Shown here: positions 26,806-38,519 of the stretch, one piece after another | Numbering within the stretch: position 1 is the stretch's first letter | Layout: each line of letters begins with the position of its first letter | Source: Hesseltinella vesiculosa | Lineage: Eukaryota; Mucoromycota; Mucoromycetes; Mucorales; Cunninghamellaceae | Length of the DNA: 64,000 nt | Direction: 5' to 3' | NCBI GenBank assembly: GCA_002104935.1 | Contig: MCGT01000023.1 | Coordinates: 355,528 to 419,527, forward strand | Made by a program: the position numbers and the translations under genes | The notes under the pieces: model-generated | Database searches by the model: none | What the model saw: the letters and a program-made list of their open reading frames with translations, nothing else | What the model was told of the DNA's origin: nothing

Positions 26806-28147
26806 TTAAACCGACTTGGCACCAAAGACGTCGGCCAGCTTGCCGTCCTTTTGGGCTTGTTCCAACTCTTCACGAAGAGCAACCAAGGCTTCAGGGGTCT
26901 TGTTGGCAGCAATGAGATCGTCCAACTTGAGCAATTGAGCGTCGATTTGGTCGGCAGAGGCGTCGCCACCGGCAACAGCATAGTTGTTTTCCTTGAGCAA
27001 GTTGCGCAGGTTCTTCTTTTCCTTCTTGATGGCACGCTTCAAGGCTTCCTTGTCCTTCTTTTGGGCTTCACGGTTGGCCTTGGCGTCAGCGTCGGCCTTT
27101 TCTTGGGCAACGCGCTCTTCTTCTTCCTTGCGGGCCTTTTCTTCGGCAGCAGCCTTGTCAGCAGCAGCCTTGGCGTCCTTCTTGGCGTTACGGCGCTTCT
27201 TTTCTTCGGCCTTGAAGATGGCAATACGGGGATCGACGCTCAGACACACGTCCACGAGACCACGGAGACGGCCGTTGTCTTCCTTCTTGAGTTGGGCACG
27301 TTGGGCACGGTTCTTCTTTTCTTGGTAACGCTTGTCGTCACGGTTGTCGGCACCTTCAGCACCTTCCTTGTCCAGCCATTCAAACGAGCGCCACGAATCA
27401 AAGTTGTACCAGAAGTCGTAGAAGCCTTCGACTTCTTCCTTGGTGGTGCTGGCATCACCCAATTGGGGCACAGGTTGCTTGTTGGAGAAACGGGCTTCGC
27501 GCAAGAAGACGGGGGCCCACATTTGGTAGAAGTCGCCTTCGTCCTTGGCCGAGGGCACATCGTTGTCGACGTCTTGCATACCGAAATCGACAGAGTCGTA
27601 TTGGCGACGGGCCACAGGGTCCATCAAGGTATCATAGGCCTTGGCAATACACTTGAAGAAGGCGTCGTCGTTCTTGTCTTGCTTCTTGTCAGGGTGGTGC
27701 AACAACACCATGCGGCGATGAGCTGTCTTGATGTCGTTTTCCGTAGCGCTGTGACGCAACTTGGTCAAGCCCAAAATGGCATAGTTGTCTTGGGTCTTCC
27801 ATTGGGTAGGATCTTGGTTGACCAAGTCGATATCGACATCTTCGTAGACGAATTCGACCTTTTCTTCTTGTTCAATGCGGCTGGCGCGTTCTTCAGCTTG
27901 GTGACGTTCATCTTCAGAGAAGGTACGGTTGAAACGCTTACGGCGAGCATGAGCAAGGAAGTGGCGACCCACGGGTTCAAGGAGACGTTCAGTGGTTTCT
28001 GGAATGGCGAAAAAATAAATAAATACATCATCCCCACAAGACGTTTTTTTTATTATAGTACTTACCGCTCACAGAAGTGTGGGAAACAGTAGGCTGATCC
28101 AGCTTGTAGGTAGCAGGAGGAGGAGGAAGCAAGAAATCAAGAGTCAT
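26806..28147 (-). CDS. ZUO1: Zuotin, J-domain ribosome-associated chaperone
   Basis: Exon 1 (MTLDFLLPPPPATYKLDQPT, start ATG 28145-28147) and one long exon. The zuotin homology region (RHFLAHARRKRFNRTFSEDE) precedes a J domain with the HPD triad in LLHHPDKKQD and the typical DNYAILGLTKLRHSATENDI lead. Then come GFYDFWYNFDSWRSFEWLDK and DRDDKRY-type motifs, and a long charged Lys/Ala/Glu helix that binds the ribosome. The short C-terminal helical bundle ends at DVFGAKSV, with stop at 26806. About 430 aa, so it lacks the SANT domains of animal DNAJC2, as in other fungi. It partners with Ssz1 in the RAC complex. Codon use looks strongly biased, as in a highly expressed gene. Confidence 0.95.
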
Positions 28148-28689
28148 GGCTGTTGATGAGGAAAAACAAGGTGGAAGAAGTGGAAAAAAAAAAAAAAAGG
28201 ACAGCGTTTCTTCTAGCTAAAAAAGAGGCTTGGGCCTCCGACCAGCTTCACAGAAGATCTTCAGGGCAAAGCCGTTCTCCAACTTTGGCTGCTTGCTCGC
28301 TTCATTTATACTCCACAACGATAAAGGGGGTGTATTTTTGTTGATGACAATGGATGAAATAGAAAGTGCAAAAATGGTCTGCTGTGGCCAACGGACCACG
28401 CCAGCGTATGGCGTGTGGCATCCGGCTTGCCAGGCTAAAAGCAGCAAGGGACCCTCGTCCAATTCGTCTCCATGCCGTTTCAATGACATGTTGCTTTAAC
28501 TACGATCTTCCTTCATCATGTCCTATCTGTGTGCAAATTTTGGCGTGCTTTAGTTTTCGCCCTGATTTTGCCCTCGTGCACACGAGGCAAAATCCAAAAG
28601 GGTTCGTCCGTTCCCTTTTGCTTTTTGAAAAAAAAAACGAAAAAGCCCAAAATCAATTTTGAGCGAAAGAATCAGCGTTTCCTTTTGCA

Positions 28690-28805
28690 TGGTAACAGGC
28701 ACTTATGAAACGCATGAATGCTGAAAAAATCAAGATGATCGGTAAAACTTGTCCAGCCAACTTGGTGATGTTGACGTTTTCCGAACCCTCCGTTCCCCAG
28801 CTAAA
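28690..28805 (+). repeat. Dispersed repeat R, copy 1
   Basis: Shares with the copies at 29160, 34045 and 61935 the pattern TTTTGCATGG, ACAGGCA, GCATGAATG, TGAAAAAATCAAG, CCAGCCAAC, then a C/T-rich run and an A tract. Boundaries are approximate. Confidence 0.55.
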
Positions 28806-29149
28806 AAAACAGACGAAAGACCAAAAAAAAAGATCCCCAGCTGTGATTCATTCTCCGCCGCCTCAGCTCCAAACGCTGCATTTTTGATCATGATCAGAAA
28901 GTGTGCTGGGTGGCCCAATAAGCGCCCAGTCTTGCACACAACCAATACATGATGGGGGATTCTGCCAGTCATAACCACAAAGCCATTGATCTAAATGACG
29001 CGCTTGTAACTGGTGTCCATTGGCATCTCGTTCACAACGGTGGGCCTAATTTGAGTGATTCAGTGGAAGCCTGGAGTTTTTTTAAACCAGCAATGGTTCT
29101 ATCCCATTTTCTCCTTTTGGGAATGCTGTCAATCACTAGAATGAGTGGA

Positions 29150-29290
29150 TCGACACGAAGTTTTGCTTGGAAACAGGCTCCCATGACACGCATGAATGTT
29201 GAAAAAATCGGGTTGATCTGTCGCCCAGCCAACATGTAGCCATTCCGTTTTTTAACCTCCGTTTCCCCCAGTCAAAAAAAAAAAAAAAAC
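29150..29290 (+). repeat. Dispersed repeat R, copy 2
   Basis: Contains AAACAGGC, ACACGCATGAATG, TTGAAAAAATCGG and GCCCAGCCAACATG, followed by a C/T-rich stretch and an A tract at 29274-29290. The order matches copy 1. Confidence 0.55.
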
Positions 29291-30909
29291 GACAGAACAA
29301 AAAAAAGTTTGGTGAGCACAAAAATAAAGGACTCCAGAATTGCAACGAGCAGGTGACGTGTTGGTCTCATCAAGACAAGCCGATTCTTCCGGTTGGTGCC
29401 CATTTTTAACCGAGAACTGGGCCAATGGAAAGAGCTGCAAAGCATGCGTGTGTCAAAAATAAAAATAAAAAAAGGCGGGATATGAAATGTCAGCCAGTCA
29501 GAACTTGTATGGCGACATTTTTTTTGTTGCCAAGCTTCGATGTTTTTGTTAGTGTCCTCGGGATGTTTTTTGACAGATGAGTAAGGAGATGGATGACATG
29601 TGTGTGCCATTGGACGCAAGCAGCTTAAAAATCCAGCAAGTTCTCCAGTGATTTTTCTAGTGGGGGGCCATCTTGAGTTGCCCCGCCCTTTGAAGTCTCT
29701 ACCCCAAAAAAAAGGTGGATCAAGACTGCTGTCCATGCCCCAGGAACAAATTTCTGATCTAAAAAAAAATGTTGAGCAAAGAAAAAGAGCAGCATTTTGA
29801 GCTTTTAAAGGAAGGCTTGCCCCATCGGCAAAGTAAGGGAGGTTTGCGGAAAAGCATCCGATTCAATGCATGCGTGAGAAGTAGGGACCAAGCATGAATG
29901 CATAATTTTTTTTAGGGTGTGATCGGACCACAGGGAAGGACAATCAGCAAACAACATCAACAACAAAAGAACGAGGGCTGGATGACCTAACGTGTGCTTG
30001 TCGAAAAATTGGCTTTCCAAGCTTGGAGAGAGCCCGTCTTTGTTTAAAAAGAAAAGCGAGAAAAGAATGGCATCAACCTTTTGCCGAGGAAGCCAACAAT
30101 TTTTTGACAAGAAAAAACCGCTGACACATTAAGTTCAGATGATGAGGGACGCTTTTAGGTTCGACTGTCTGGCAGTGTGAAACCCAATGGTGCTTTCGGT
30201 ATTTTAAAAAAAAGGGTTAAAGCTGATGAATTTCCTTTTGTGGAACTGAAGTGATAAAAGATAATGATTCATCAGTCATTTCACACTGATTCCACGCGAC
30301 CGCATCAGGCGTGTGGGTGATCTTCAGGTGGATCATGGGCGTTTAGATCCATTAAAATAAAAAAAAAGAGGATGTTTATATCTCTGCTTTTTATTGAAGG
30401 AAAGAGAGAAGATGGGCAAAAAGGGAAATCAAGAGATGAAATTATGTCAAGAAGGGGGGGGGCCAGTATCTGAGAAAACTTCCCACGTTACCGGCCCATT
30501 GCCCATAAAAAAAAAAAAAACGTTGGCATACTTTTGTGATAGTTGAGGGCGGTTACCGAATTGGAAAAATGCTTACCAAGGCTGTCACGGAGCGATGTCT
30601 TTCATGTGAACTGGCTACCGAATTTTTCCTTGGTGCTTCCCCGCAATTGTTCGCTTAGAGTGTCATTTGCCTCCCCCCTTTTTTTCATGACCCCCCCACA
30701 AATTAAAATAAGCTGTCTGTCAGCTTGTTTCCTCGGCCAACCAAAAAATAAATCTCAACACATGATGATTATCAACTTGTGCAAGTAAAAAAAAAAAAGA
30801 TTGTCAGGCCTTTAAATATCACAGGCTTTTTTTTATTTTTCATACTTTTTTTTTCTTGTCTTCTCCTTTTATTCTTTTTTACTTTTACCCTTCTCTTTTA
30901 CAAACAACC

Positions 30910-32053
30910 ATGAGCAAAAACGGTGACGCTAAACAAAAAACCCCCTTGATGACCCACTTGGTTGCCGGTGGCGCTGCTGGTTTCATGGAAGCCTGTTCTT
31001 GCCATCCTTTGGACACCATCAAAGTGCGTATGCAACTGGCCAAGACTGCCCAACGAAACGCTGCTGTAAGTCCAAAGTCGATATGACGGAAGGAGTCTCA
31101 CCGTTATTATTTTATCAGGGTAAGAAACTCGGTTTCTTTGGCGTGGGTGTCAAGATTGTCCGTAATGAATCCTTCTGGGCTCTTTACAAGGGCTTGGGTG
31201 CTGTGGTGTCGGGGATCGTGCCCAAGATGGCTATTCGATTCAGTTCTTTTGAATTATACAAGGAATGGCTGGCTGACGAAACTGGCAAGGTCAGCACTGG
31301 TGCTGTCTTCTTTGGTAAGTCTGTTCCAAAGAAAAAGGTCCATGGCTAACCATCCGTTTGAACGTTTTAGCTGGTTTGATGGCTGGTACCACCGAGGCCG
31401 TGATGGTGGTGTCGCCTATGGATTTGATCAAGATTCGTCTGCAAGCTCAACGCCACTCCATGGCTGATCCTATGGATGTGCCCAAGTACCGTAACGCTCC
31501 TCATGCTGCTTATACCATTGTCAAGGAAGAAGGTGTTAGTGCCTTGTATAAGGGTGTCACCTTGACTGCCTTGCGCCAAGGTAAGTGGATGGAAAAAATA
31601 AAGGCCGATCGTGTGCGAAAAAAAAGGGAGAGCCAGATCAACTCATCTTTTTTTGTTATAGCCACCAACCAAGCTGCCAACTTCACTGCCTATCAAGAAT
31701 TCAAGTCCTGGGCCAAGAAGTTCCAAAACTTGGAAGAATTGCCCTCGTACCAACATTTGGTATTGGGTGGTGTGTCCGGTGCCATGGGTCCTCTGTCCAA
31801 CGCCCCTATCGATACCATCAAGACCCGTATTCAAAAATCCTCGGCCAAGGGCTCTGGCTGGGAACGCTTCAAGGTCGTTACGGCTGAAATCTACTACAAG
31901 GAAGGCTTCCGAGCCTTCTACAAGGGCTTGACTCCTCGTGTTTTGCGCGTGGCTCCTGGTCAAGCTGTCACTTTTATGGTCTATGAAAAGGTCAAGGCCT
32001 GGATCGACGTGTTCACCAATGTTAAGGATGTTGCCCCTATTGCCCAAAAATAA
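30910..32053 (+). CDS. SFC1: Mitochondrial succinate/fumarate carrier (Sfc1/Acr1-like)
   Basis: Start ATG 30910 (MSKNGDAKQKTPLMTHLVAG), stop TAA 32051-32053, four exons, about 315 aa. The three mitochondrial-carrier signatures are present: PLDTIKVR, PMDLIKIR and PIDTIKTR. Family-specific stretches KGLGAVVSGIVPKMAIRFSS, YTIVKEEGVSALYKGVTLTA and APGQAVTFMVYEKVKAW closely follow yeast Sfc1, as I remember it. It exchanges succinate for fumarate across the inner membrane and supports growth on C2 compounds. Neither the glyoxylate nor the acetate gene partners lie nearby. An AATAAA lies at 32211-32216. Confidence 0.92.
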
Positions 32054-32345
32054 GAGCAATGCACCCTCTCATCTCCACTTTCTGTACTATCATCTCCCTC
32101 CTGTTTTTTTATTCCCAACCTATACATAGCTGCCTCTTTTTTTTTTTGCACCTTTTCACCTTTCCATTTTTTAGACCTTTTCTTTCACTCTCCCGTGTAC
32201 TATATCTTGTAATAAAGAAAAAAAAGTATTAAAGAAAAAAGAAATTGGATGGTCAAATCAGGCTTCAGGCTGGCAAGCCGAACTGCTGCTCTTTTTTTTT
32301 TTTTTTTTCCTCTCCTCTTCCGCTCTTGTCGTACACTCTAGAATC

Positions 32346-33527
32346 ATGAAACGAAACGCTGGCCCCAATAGATCACAACGACAAAAACGTACCAAAGTGT
32401 ACCATTGCGCCAAGGTAGGTCCATGGTGCAGAGCTATTTTACAGTGACCGCTAATCTTCAATGGCTACCCAGGATCGAGTTGGCAGCAAGAGCCAATTCA
32501 ACATCCAACCAGGAATGCAAGGTGTGATTGTGATGTGCACCCGTGGCCGAGAACAACGAGCCATGCGTGAAGCCATGGACCTCTTTATCAAGGTAAAAAC
32601 AGAGATCAAGTTCCGATCGTCGCTGATCATGTTTTTTTTTTTTTTTGCAGTATGCCAATGACCTCTATCCAGCCACCAACCAGCTCGTGGCCAATGAAGT
32701 CAGTGACGGCGAGGACGATGATTTGGAAGCATCCATTGCAAAGGAGCTTGCTGAACTCAAAGAAACAAAGCACGAAGATAAACGATTTGTCAATATCTCC
32801 ACAGCCACCGACTGTGGTAAGAACGCCTGGCAAAAGACGGCACCTGTGACTCACCTGACTTTCGACCTAGTACTCTTCATCAAGACCCATCCTGATATAC
32901 CACCAGTGGCTCTTGTCCATGCGATCATGAAGGATGTCAAAGAGACCCAGCTAAAACAAACACGCTACATTTCTCGCCTGCTGCCTGTGGAAACGATCTG
33001 CGCAATGGACCTGGAGAAAATCCAAGCGGCCGCCAAGCCCATCCTCACCCCCCATTTCCATTCTGACGACCCTGTTGTTCCAAAAACGGTTCGAGTCCAC
33101 CCACCACCTTTTGTTTGTTTCTGACGTGTTTATTTCATGCTAGTTTTGTGTCGCCTACCGATCCAGGAATTGTGGCAGTGCCGATCGAAGCAAGATCACT
33201 GAAACCTTGGCTGCGTCTGTAGGCCGCCCTCATGTGGTGGACCTGAAAGAAGCTCAACTAACAATCATCGCCGAAGTATTGCAGGTAAGCAGAAAGCAAA
33301 AACGAGCCTCGGGCAGCTCACGTCGTTCTTGAATCTAGTCTATTTGTATGATGTCTGTTGTGCCTGATTTCAATGAGCTGCGCAAGTATAACTTGGAAAG
33401 TATCTTGGGATTGAATGCTGCCAACAAGAAGGATCAAGCCAAATCAACCGAGGTCAGCAACAACGATGATAAACCAGACCAAAAGGACCAGAGCGAGCCA
33501 AGGACCGAAGAAAACAGCGAGGAGTAA
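32346..33527 (+). CDS. TAN1: THUMP-domain tRNA acetyltransferase adaptor (Tan1/THUMPD1)
   Basis: Start ATG 32346 (MKRNAGPNRSQRQKRTKVYH), stop TAA 33525-33527. IQPGMQGVIVMCTRGREQRA, EAMDLFIKYANDLYP and an acidic linker (SDGEDDDLEASIAKELAEL) are typical of the N-terminus of Tan1/THUMPD1. The THUMP domain includes VKETQLKQTRYISRLLPVET, FCVAYRSRNCGSADRSKITE and RPHVVDLKEAQLTIIAEVLQ. Tan1 is the RNA-binding partner of Kre33/NAT10 for ac4C at position 12 of tRNA-Ser and tRNA-Leu. The C-terminus is charged and disordered. One intron (from about 33088) begins with GTTCGA, a weak donor. AATAAA at 33556-33561. Confidence 0.9.
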
Positions 33528-33638
33528 ACTCTCTCCTGTTTGAAGATAGACAATCAATAAACAACCATTTTCCATTGCTTTATCACAATGGAATCGCCAG
33601 AACAAATGCCGACAGCCCGCCAGCTCCGGCCGTTGCGT

Positions 33639-33757
33639 TTTTGGTACATAGTGGCAAAGGATGGCAGCTGATATGATTCACGACAAACTTTACTTGGAAT
33701 TGGTACTTAATGGGGAATATTGACAGTTAAAATTATACGGTAAAGAACTAGGCTTAC

Positions 33758-33792
<35 letters not shown>

Positions 33793-33858
33793 TGGGTCTT
33801 CCTTGCAAAATGGCTGGGCAGCCATGATTTGTGGTTATGCTAGCTTGGTACCACATCC
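33639..33858 (+). repeat. Dispersed repeat Q, left copy
   Basis: Matches the right copy at 62081-62292 along most of its length: TTTGGTACA, CAAAGGATGG, TTGACAGTTAAAATTATACG, AAGAACTAGGCT, an A tract, then CTTCCTTGCAAAATGGCTGG and CTAGCTTGGTACCA. Here the internal A tract is about 30 long. Includes the inverted repeat ATGGCTGGGCAGCCAT at 33810-33825. Confidence 0.8.
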
Positions 33859-34044
33859 CATACAAAGCTTTTTATTGTGACTTCCATCCCACCTCATCAA
33901 GTACCAGTTACATGCAAAAGATTGGACGCTTAAATTTTTGATGAAAATGGAGGATTTTTGGCCAGGTCGCCAGAGAAACCCTTTGCTTTTTATAAAAAAA
34001 AGATATTACTCTATTGCAGTTTTGAATGAATGAATCAAGATTAA

Positions 34045-34170
34045 ATTTTGCATGGGTTCAGGTTTTAATGCAATATATGGATAGTGAAAAAATCAAGTCA
34101 ATCTATGAAGGTTGCCCAGCCAATTTAGCATCAAGTAGCCTTTTCCTCAGCCAAAAAAAAACCTAGACGC
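34045..34170 (+). repeat. Dispersed repeat R, copy 3
   Basis: Contains TTTTGCATGGGTTCAGG, GTGAAAAAATCAAGTCAATC, GCCCAGCCAATTTAG, CAAGTAGCC and an A tract. It lies about 190 bp beyond repeat Q, so Q and R occur together at both sites, though in opposite order at 61.9-62.3 kb. Confidence 0.55.
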
Positions 34171-34789
34171 GAACTCCCGAGGCAATACCCAAAGATAGTA
34201 TCCTATGGGTGACACCTTTCCCACAAACGTCAAAAGCAATCAATCATGTTCAAGTGTACCCACGTAAGGGAATTCAGGGCCATCCTGTAGCTTACCTGCT
34301 CCCATCCGGGAAATCATCACGTCTACTTGCAAACCAATCCACTGATTCCAAAGGAGAGGCCATCGCGTCAAGACCACATTAAGAACCACAGCACCAAGAA
34401 GCAGACTGCACTACCCAAAGACAGTATCCTTTGCCAAACATGTGGACAATCAAAGAAAAAATAAAGATCTGTCATATGCAGGCGCAGCCTCATAAGCGAA
34501 GTTCCTTCTTAGGCCAGCCTGCAACTTGGCACATTGCTCGTCGCCATCTAGGTTATCACAGTAAGCCCGGCTTGATATATATCGAAAAAAAGGACACATC
34601 TAAGCATTGCTAATTTTCATGTGCCAAACTTACTTGATATCAATTCACCTGTCCTGAAGTTTTCAAGATCGTCATGTTTTATGAGCTATTACGTGACACC
34701 GCTGTGAGACACATAAAAAAACGTCAGTGTAGAACCTATCCAAAATCGATCGCCCCCTGCGCTTATCAGCAGCGCTTCTCGACAAAAAC

Positions 34790-34960
34790 CTCGATTGTGC
34801 CATGGCTGTCGCCTCTGTTGCCAGAAGGTTACGGTCCACTGATTGCCAGAAGCTGTCAAAAAATTTCAGATATTCATATTGTCGGTGCTGCCATCCATTG
34901 CTGGCCTCTACCATGTTGGCAGCCATAGTCGACTGGTGAACAGAGGGACGTCCATCGCCT
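34790..34960 (+). pseudogene. Decayed distant copy of the Cys/His-rich family
   Basis: A plus-strand reading gives RLCHGCRLCCQKVTVH, then a TGA. It aligns with CRGCRFPCQQVLLH of the cluster at 57-61.7 kb. After frame changes, LPSIAGLYHVGSHS aligns with PPIAGLAHVRQFGD. Nucleotide identity is clear around 34880-34925. The copy has no usable start and contains stops, so it is a dead copy about 22 kb from the cluster. Confidence 0.6.
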
Positions 34961-35253
34961 AAAATTAATACTGACTTGACAAGCAGGATTTGTGAACAAG
35001 GGATTCAAAATGGAACATACAGGAACGCCGTTCTGTAAAAGCTATGCAAGCTAACTTATGTATTTTTTTTTCCCTTGAAGACATTGAACTGGAACGGCCA
35101 CACCATAGGCACAGATCGATGCAAAAAGTCACAAATGCCTCGAAATGCGTCAATGAGCGGGAGTTGAACAGCTAAAAAAAGCGCTTCCCCACTTTTTTTT
35201 TTTTGTGTGTCTTTCCTCTTGTCTCATTTTGCTCGTTTTTTTGTGCATCTTAC

Positions 35254-36711
35254 ATGCTATTGACAATTCTCTTGTTTTTAATATACTTTGCTGTAGCTGT
35301 CACGCTTCTGTTCACCATTCTCTTGTATATATTCCAATGTGAACTATTATATCCGGCCGGCTTTCCTCATGGATCTCGATCAGTGGTAAAGAAACGAAAC
35401 ATCGCAGATTGGCCCGTTCTCATTCGATTGTCTTTTTTTGTGATGGCTGGATGGGAACATAGGTAGCGCGTCCATCGCAGTATGATTTACCTGATAAGGA
35501 GGTCATTCTTGAAACAAAAGATGGTGTCAAGATTCGAATGTATGTCATGATCCAGCGTGGCGAAGAAGTGGCTATTCAGTCGCCAACAATGATATGGTTC
35601 CATGTAAGGCGTCACACAAAAAAAAGATTTTAGCGATCTGGGTGGGGAGGAAAAGGATGGGGAACGCTGTGTAGCCTTGTAGGGATGAGAGAAGAGTGGA
35701 CAGAAATTATAGGGTGTTCATTTGTCATCAACTTTATTTTTATTAGTCGCATACAGGCAATATGGTAAAATTGATAAACGATTCAACTAGACGACTAGAC
35801 ATTCATCTCCTCTTTTTTTTTTTAAAAAACAACCAGGGCCATCGTCTGCCTATTGCGCAAGTATTCTATAAAAAGTTTGGTTACAACATTGTGCTCGTGT
35901 CGTACCGAGGGTAAAATGCGACCACGAAAAAAACGTTGCCATGGAAACCCTATTGCTGACCTTGTTTCTCCCTCTCGTATAGATATGGGCTCAGTGAAGG
36001 AAGACCAAATGAAAAAGGATTGAAATTGGATGCTCAGGTAATGAAGGAGGATCACAAGGAGCAGGTCTGTGCACCATGAAAAAGACAAAGATTGACATGT
36101 GCAAAACCTGCCTTTATATTTTTGATGAAATTTTTAGGCTACCCTGGATTATGTTTTACATCACCCTATATTACGCCACACAAAGCTCGTTGCTTTTGGT
36201 CAATCCCTCGGTGGAGCTGTAGCGATCGACTTGGTGGCCAAGCAAGAAGAGGTGTTCAGCGCTTTGATCATTGAAAACACATTTTTAAGCATGGTAAACG
36301 ATGACCCATGAACCTGCAGCGCCTCGATCTCACTCTTTTTCATACAACGTAGACTTTACTGATTCCACACGCCTTGCCAGCACTTCGTTACTTGGTTTAT
36401 TTGTGTACTCAAAAATGGCAATCATACCAGTTGATCAGCAAACTTCATCATATACCGGTGCTGTTTTTATCCAGCAAGAAAGATGAACTGGTGCCTGCCT
36501 CCCATATGGCCAAACTCTACAACCTTTGCAACACATCCCAAGGAAAGGCCTGGAAAGAATTTGAAAATGGTGCTCACTATGACACGTGCATGCAGGTAAA
36601 AAACGACCTGGCTCTTCAAGGCTTTCAACTGACACCTTTCTTGACTTTTAGCCTGGCTACTTTGACACCATTGCCGCCTTTGGCAACGAGCATATCTGGG
36701 ATGTAGAGTGA
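35254..36711 (+). CDS. ABHD13/Bem46-type alpha/beta hydrolase, membrane-anchored
   Basis: Start ATG 35254 with an N-terminal anchor (MLLTILLFLIYFAVAVTLLF). The reading then passes VARPSQYDLPDKEVILETKD and IQSPTMIWFH, an 18-nt microexon coding SHTGNM (35747-35764), GHRLPIAQVFYKKFGYNIVL and VSYRGYGLSEGRP. The nucleophile elbow is GQSLGG, the acid lies in SKKDELVPASHM and the His in NGAHYDTC, a complete triad. The end is GNEHIWDVE with TGA 36709-36711. Bem46 homologues are ER/plasma-membrane hydrolases of unknown substrate tied to polarity in fungi. The family usually has an N-A-G-N-M oxyanion stretch, and here the first two positions are His-Thr. AATAAA at 36770-36775. Confidence 0.88.
35747..35764 (+). 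other. 18-nt microexon of the ABHD13-like gene
   Basis: TCGCATACAGGCAATATG is preceded by TTATTAG and followed by GTAAAA. It supplies the conserved GNM of the oxyanion region between IWFH and GHRLP. Confidence 0.8.
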
Positions 36712-37005
36712 CCTCACTGATTCCTTTTTCTTATCATATCATTTTGTTGCATACCTTTTACTCTTCTAAAATAAAACAAAAACAAAAAAAACAAAAAAAA
36801 AGACCAAGAGCGTTGCTCGAACGAATTTCCTAATATGACGGTGCCCTTGACAAACCCATTTTTGGGGCTGCCGTTTTGCTCTGGCTGTCAAGGACAGTGA
36901 TTGGTGCCGAGTTTTTTTTTCTCGTTCTTTCTTCTTCTGTCCTCTCCTCAACGCCTTTTCTTTTTCGTTTTTTTTCATTGCACACCTATTTATTTATTCG
37001 AAATC

Positions 37006-37883
37006 ATGTCCTCAGCTTACGGCGGCTCTCTTATTCCCAAACCTATTCCCAAAGCCCCAATGAGCTCCATTTTGCCAATGGCAAAGACCTTGCGCAATGG
37101 CATGGCTTCTTCATTGCATAGCATCGATCCTAACAATACCGCTTTGGTCGATTACCTGCACCAATTGTTCAACCTGGAACTGGAAGACGGGTAAATTTTC
37201 TCGAAAACAACCTCCACATCAAAGCCAACCCTTTCTCTTTTTCCCTGTAGGTCCACCTACCCTCAAGAAGACCCTCTTGACAGACAAGCCTTTGTTGCCT
37301 ACTTTTTATCGTACACAGTGTCCATTTCAAAGCAAAAAAACGACAAAACTAATGCAAGCCCTGCTTTTTTTTTTTTTTTCAGGTATGATGCATTTGTTCT
37401 GGTCAAGGGTGACACAGTACCTGATCAAGCCAATGAAATGCAAGACAACATTCTTGGAACTTTTTATGTCAAACCCAATTACCCGTAAGCCCGAACAAAG
37501 AAAGAAAAAAGGGGAGCTCATTCCTTTGTTGCATAGTGTAAGCAAGGCAGGAAAGGTTCATCCTAGGGTCTGATCCCATTTTTCCCACATAGGGTCGTTG
37601 CTCGCACATTTGCAATGCCGGGTTTGTGACGTCCAGCATTCACCGAGGTAACGGAGCTGGGGTTGCCATGGGTGAAAGCTTGACCTTGATTGCCACGACG
37701 CTTGGATACAAAGGGATTGTCTTCAACTTGGTGTTTGCCAACAACACAGCTTCCCTCAAGATCTGGCCTAAACTCGGGTTCAACCAAGCTGGCGTGATTC
37801 CCAAGGCAGCTCGCTTAAAGAACAGCCCTGATCAATTGGTGGACGCCATCATATTTCACAAGGACTTGACCGAGGATGCGTGA
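37006..37883 (+). CDS. GNAT-family N-acetyltransferase
   Basis: Start ATG 37006 (MSSAYGGSLIPKPIPKAPMS), stop TGA 37881-37883, four exons, about 215 aa. YPQEDPLDRQAFVAYFLSYD leads into the acetyltransferase core. LGTFYVKPNYPGRCSHICNA, the acetyl-CoA loop SIHRGNGAGVAMGESL, and NLVFANNTASLKIWPKLGFN with AGVIPKAARL are strong GNAT signals. The PNYPGRCSHICN stretch recalls fungal Mpr1-type enzymes that detoxify azetidine-2-carboxylate, but that assignment is a guess. Likely cytosolic. The intron between FLS and YDAFVLVKG (about 37300-37380) carries a T run. Confidence 0.85.
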
Positions 37884-38519
37884 ATGCCTCTTGAAGACCA
37901 TTAGAACGGCAAGACATAGACCTCTTTCGTGTTTATTGGTTAGGCCCGAAGAATAAATGACACCTCCCTGCCTCCTTATCATTTCTTTGTTTGCTTCAAC
38001 CAATCATCACACAGGGATCCGGTTTGCATGAATGGCCATCTCTTTTTCGTTTCATGTACACAATCAAAAAAAGAACACTAACAACAGGATCCGAAAAATG
38101 CAATCGCACAATCATGCAACTTAAACATCGAGACCGTTGCTCATTTTTACTCCTCCCTTTTGCCAAGCGCCAATGGAGTTTGAAAACGAATGCCGTCACC
38201 AGACGATGCGAAGGAAAGCGAGAGAGGCATGTCAAACTTTACAGCGAGGATGACGGGTCTCTTTGTTTGTGTACAACATCAAAAGGGAAATTGACGCTAT
38301 GTTTGTGACACTTGTTCGTCATAGCGATGGCCCTTGGTCACACAAAGCTCAAATGGGCTCAAATTCTCTTTCTTTTTTGATTCTCCCCCTTTTTTCTTTG
38401 TCTATCTTTTCCTTCTTCACCCTTTGATCGACTTGTATTCAAGCATACCCATTTAGTTTATTTCTTGTATATTTTCTTCTTCTTCTTCTTCTTTTTTTTT
38501 TTTATTTACCCCTTTAAAA
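37884..38519. other. Intergenic region and CLIP-170-like promoter
   Basis: No gene seen. The last 100 bp before the ATG are strongly pyrimidine-rich (TTCTTCTTCTT runs), as is common upstream of genes in this window. Confidence 0.45.

Larger units (their letters stand above)
28148..30909. other. 2.8-kb gene-poor stretch with repeats
   Basis: No gene supported. It contains two copies of a dispersed repeat (listed separately), several A tracts, and the AT-rich promoter of the carrier gene at 30910 with pyrimidine tracts (30820-30900). Open frames are short and unspliced and look like chance. Confidence 0.5.

Noticed and set aside
26734..28092. 452-codon plus-strand hydrophobic frame
   Set aside because: Antisense of zuotin, whose Lys/Ala/Glu-rich codons read as Leu/Phe/Ser on the other strand.
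29805..30110. 101-codon minus-strand frame
   Set aside because: No splice structure or domain. Composition is like the surrounding spacer.
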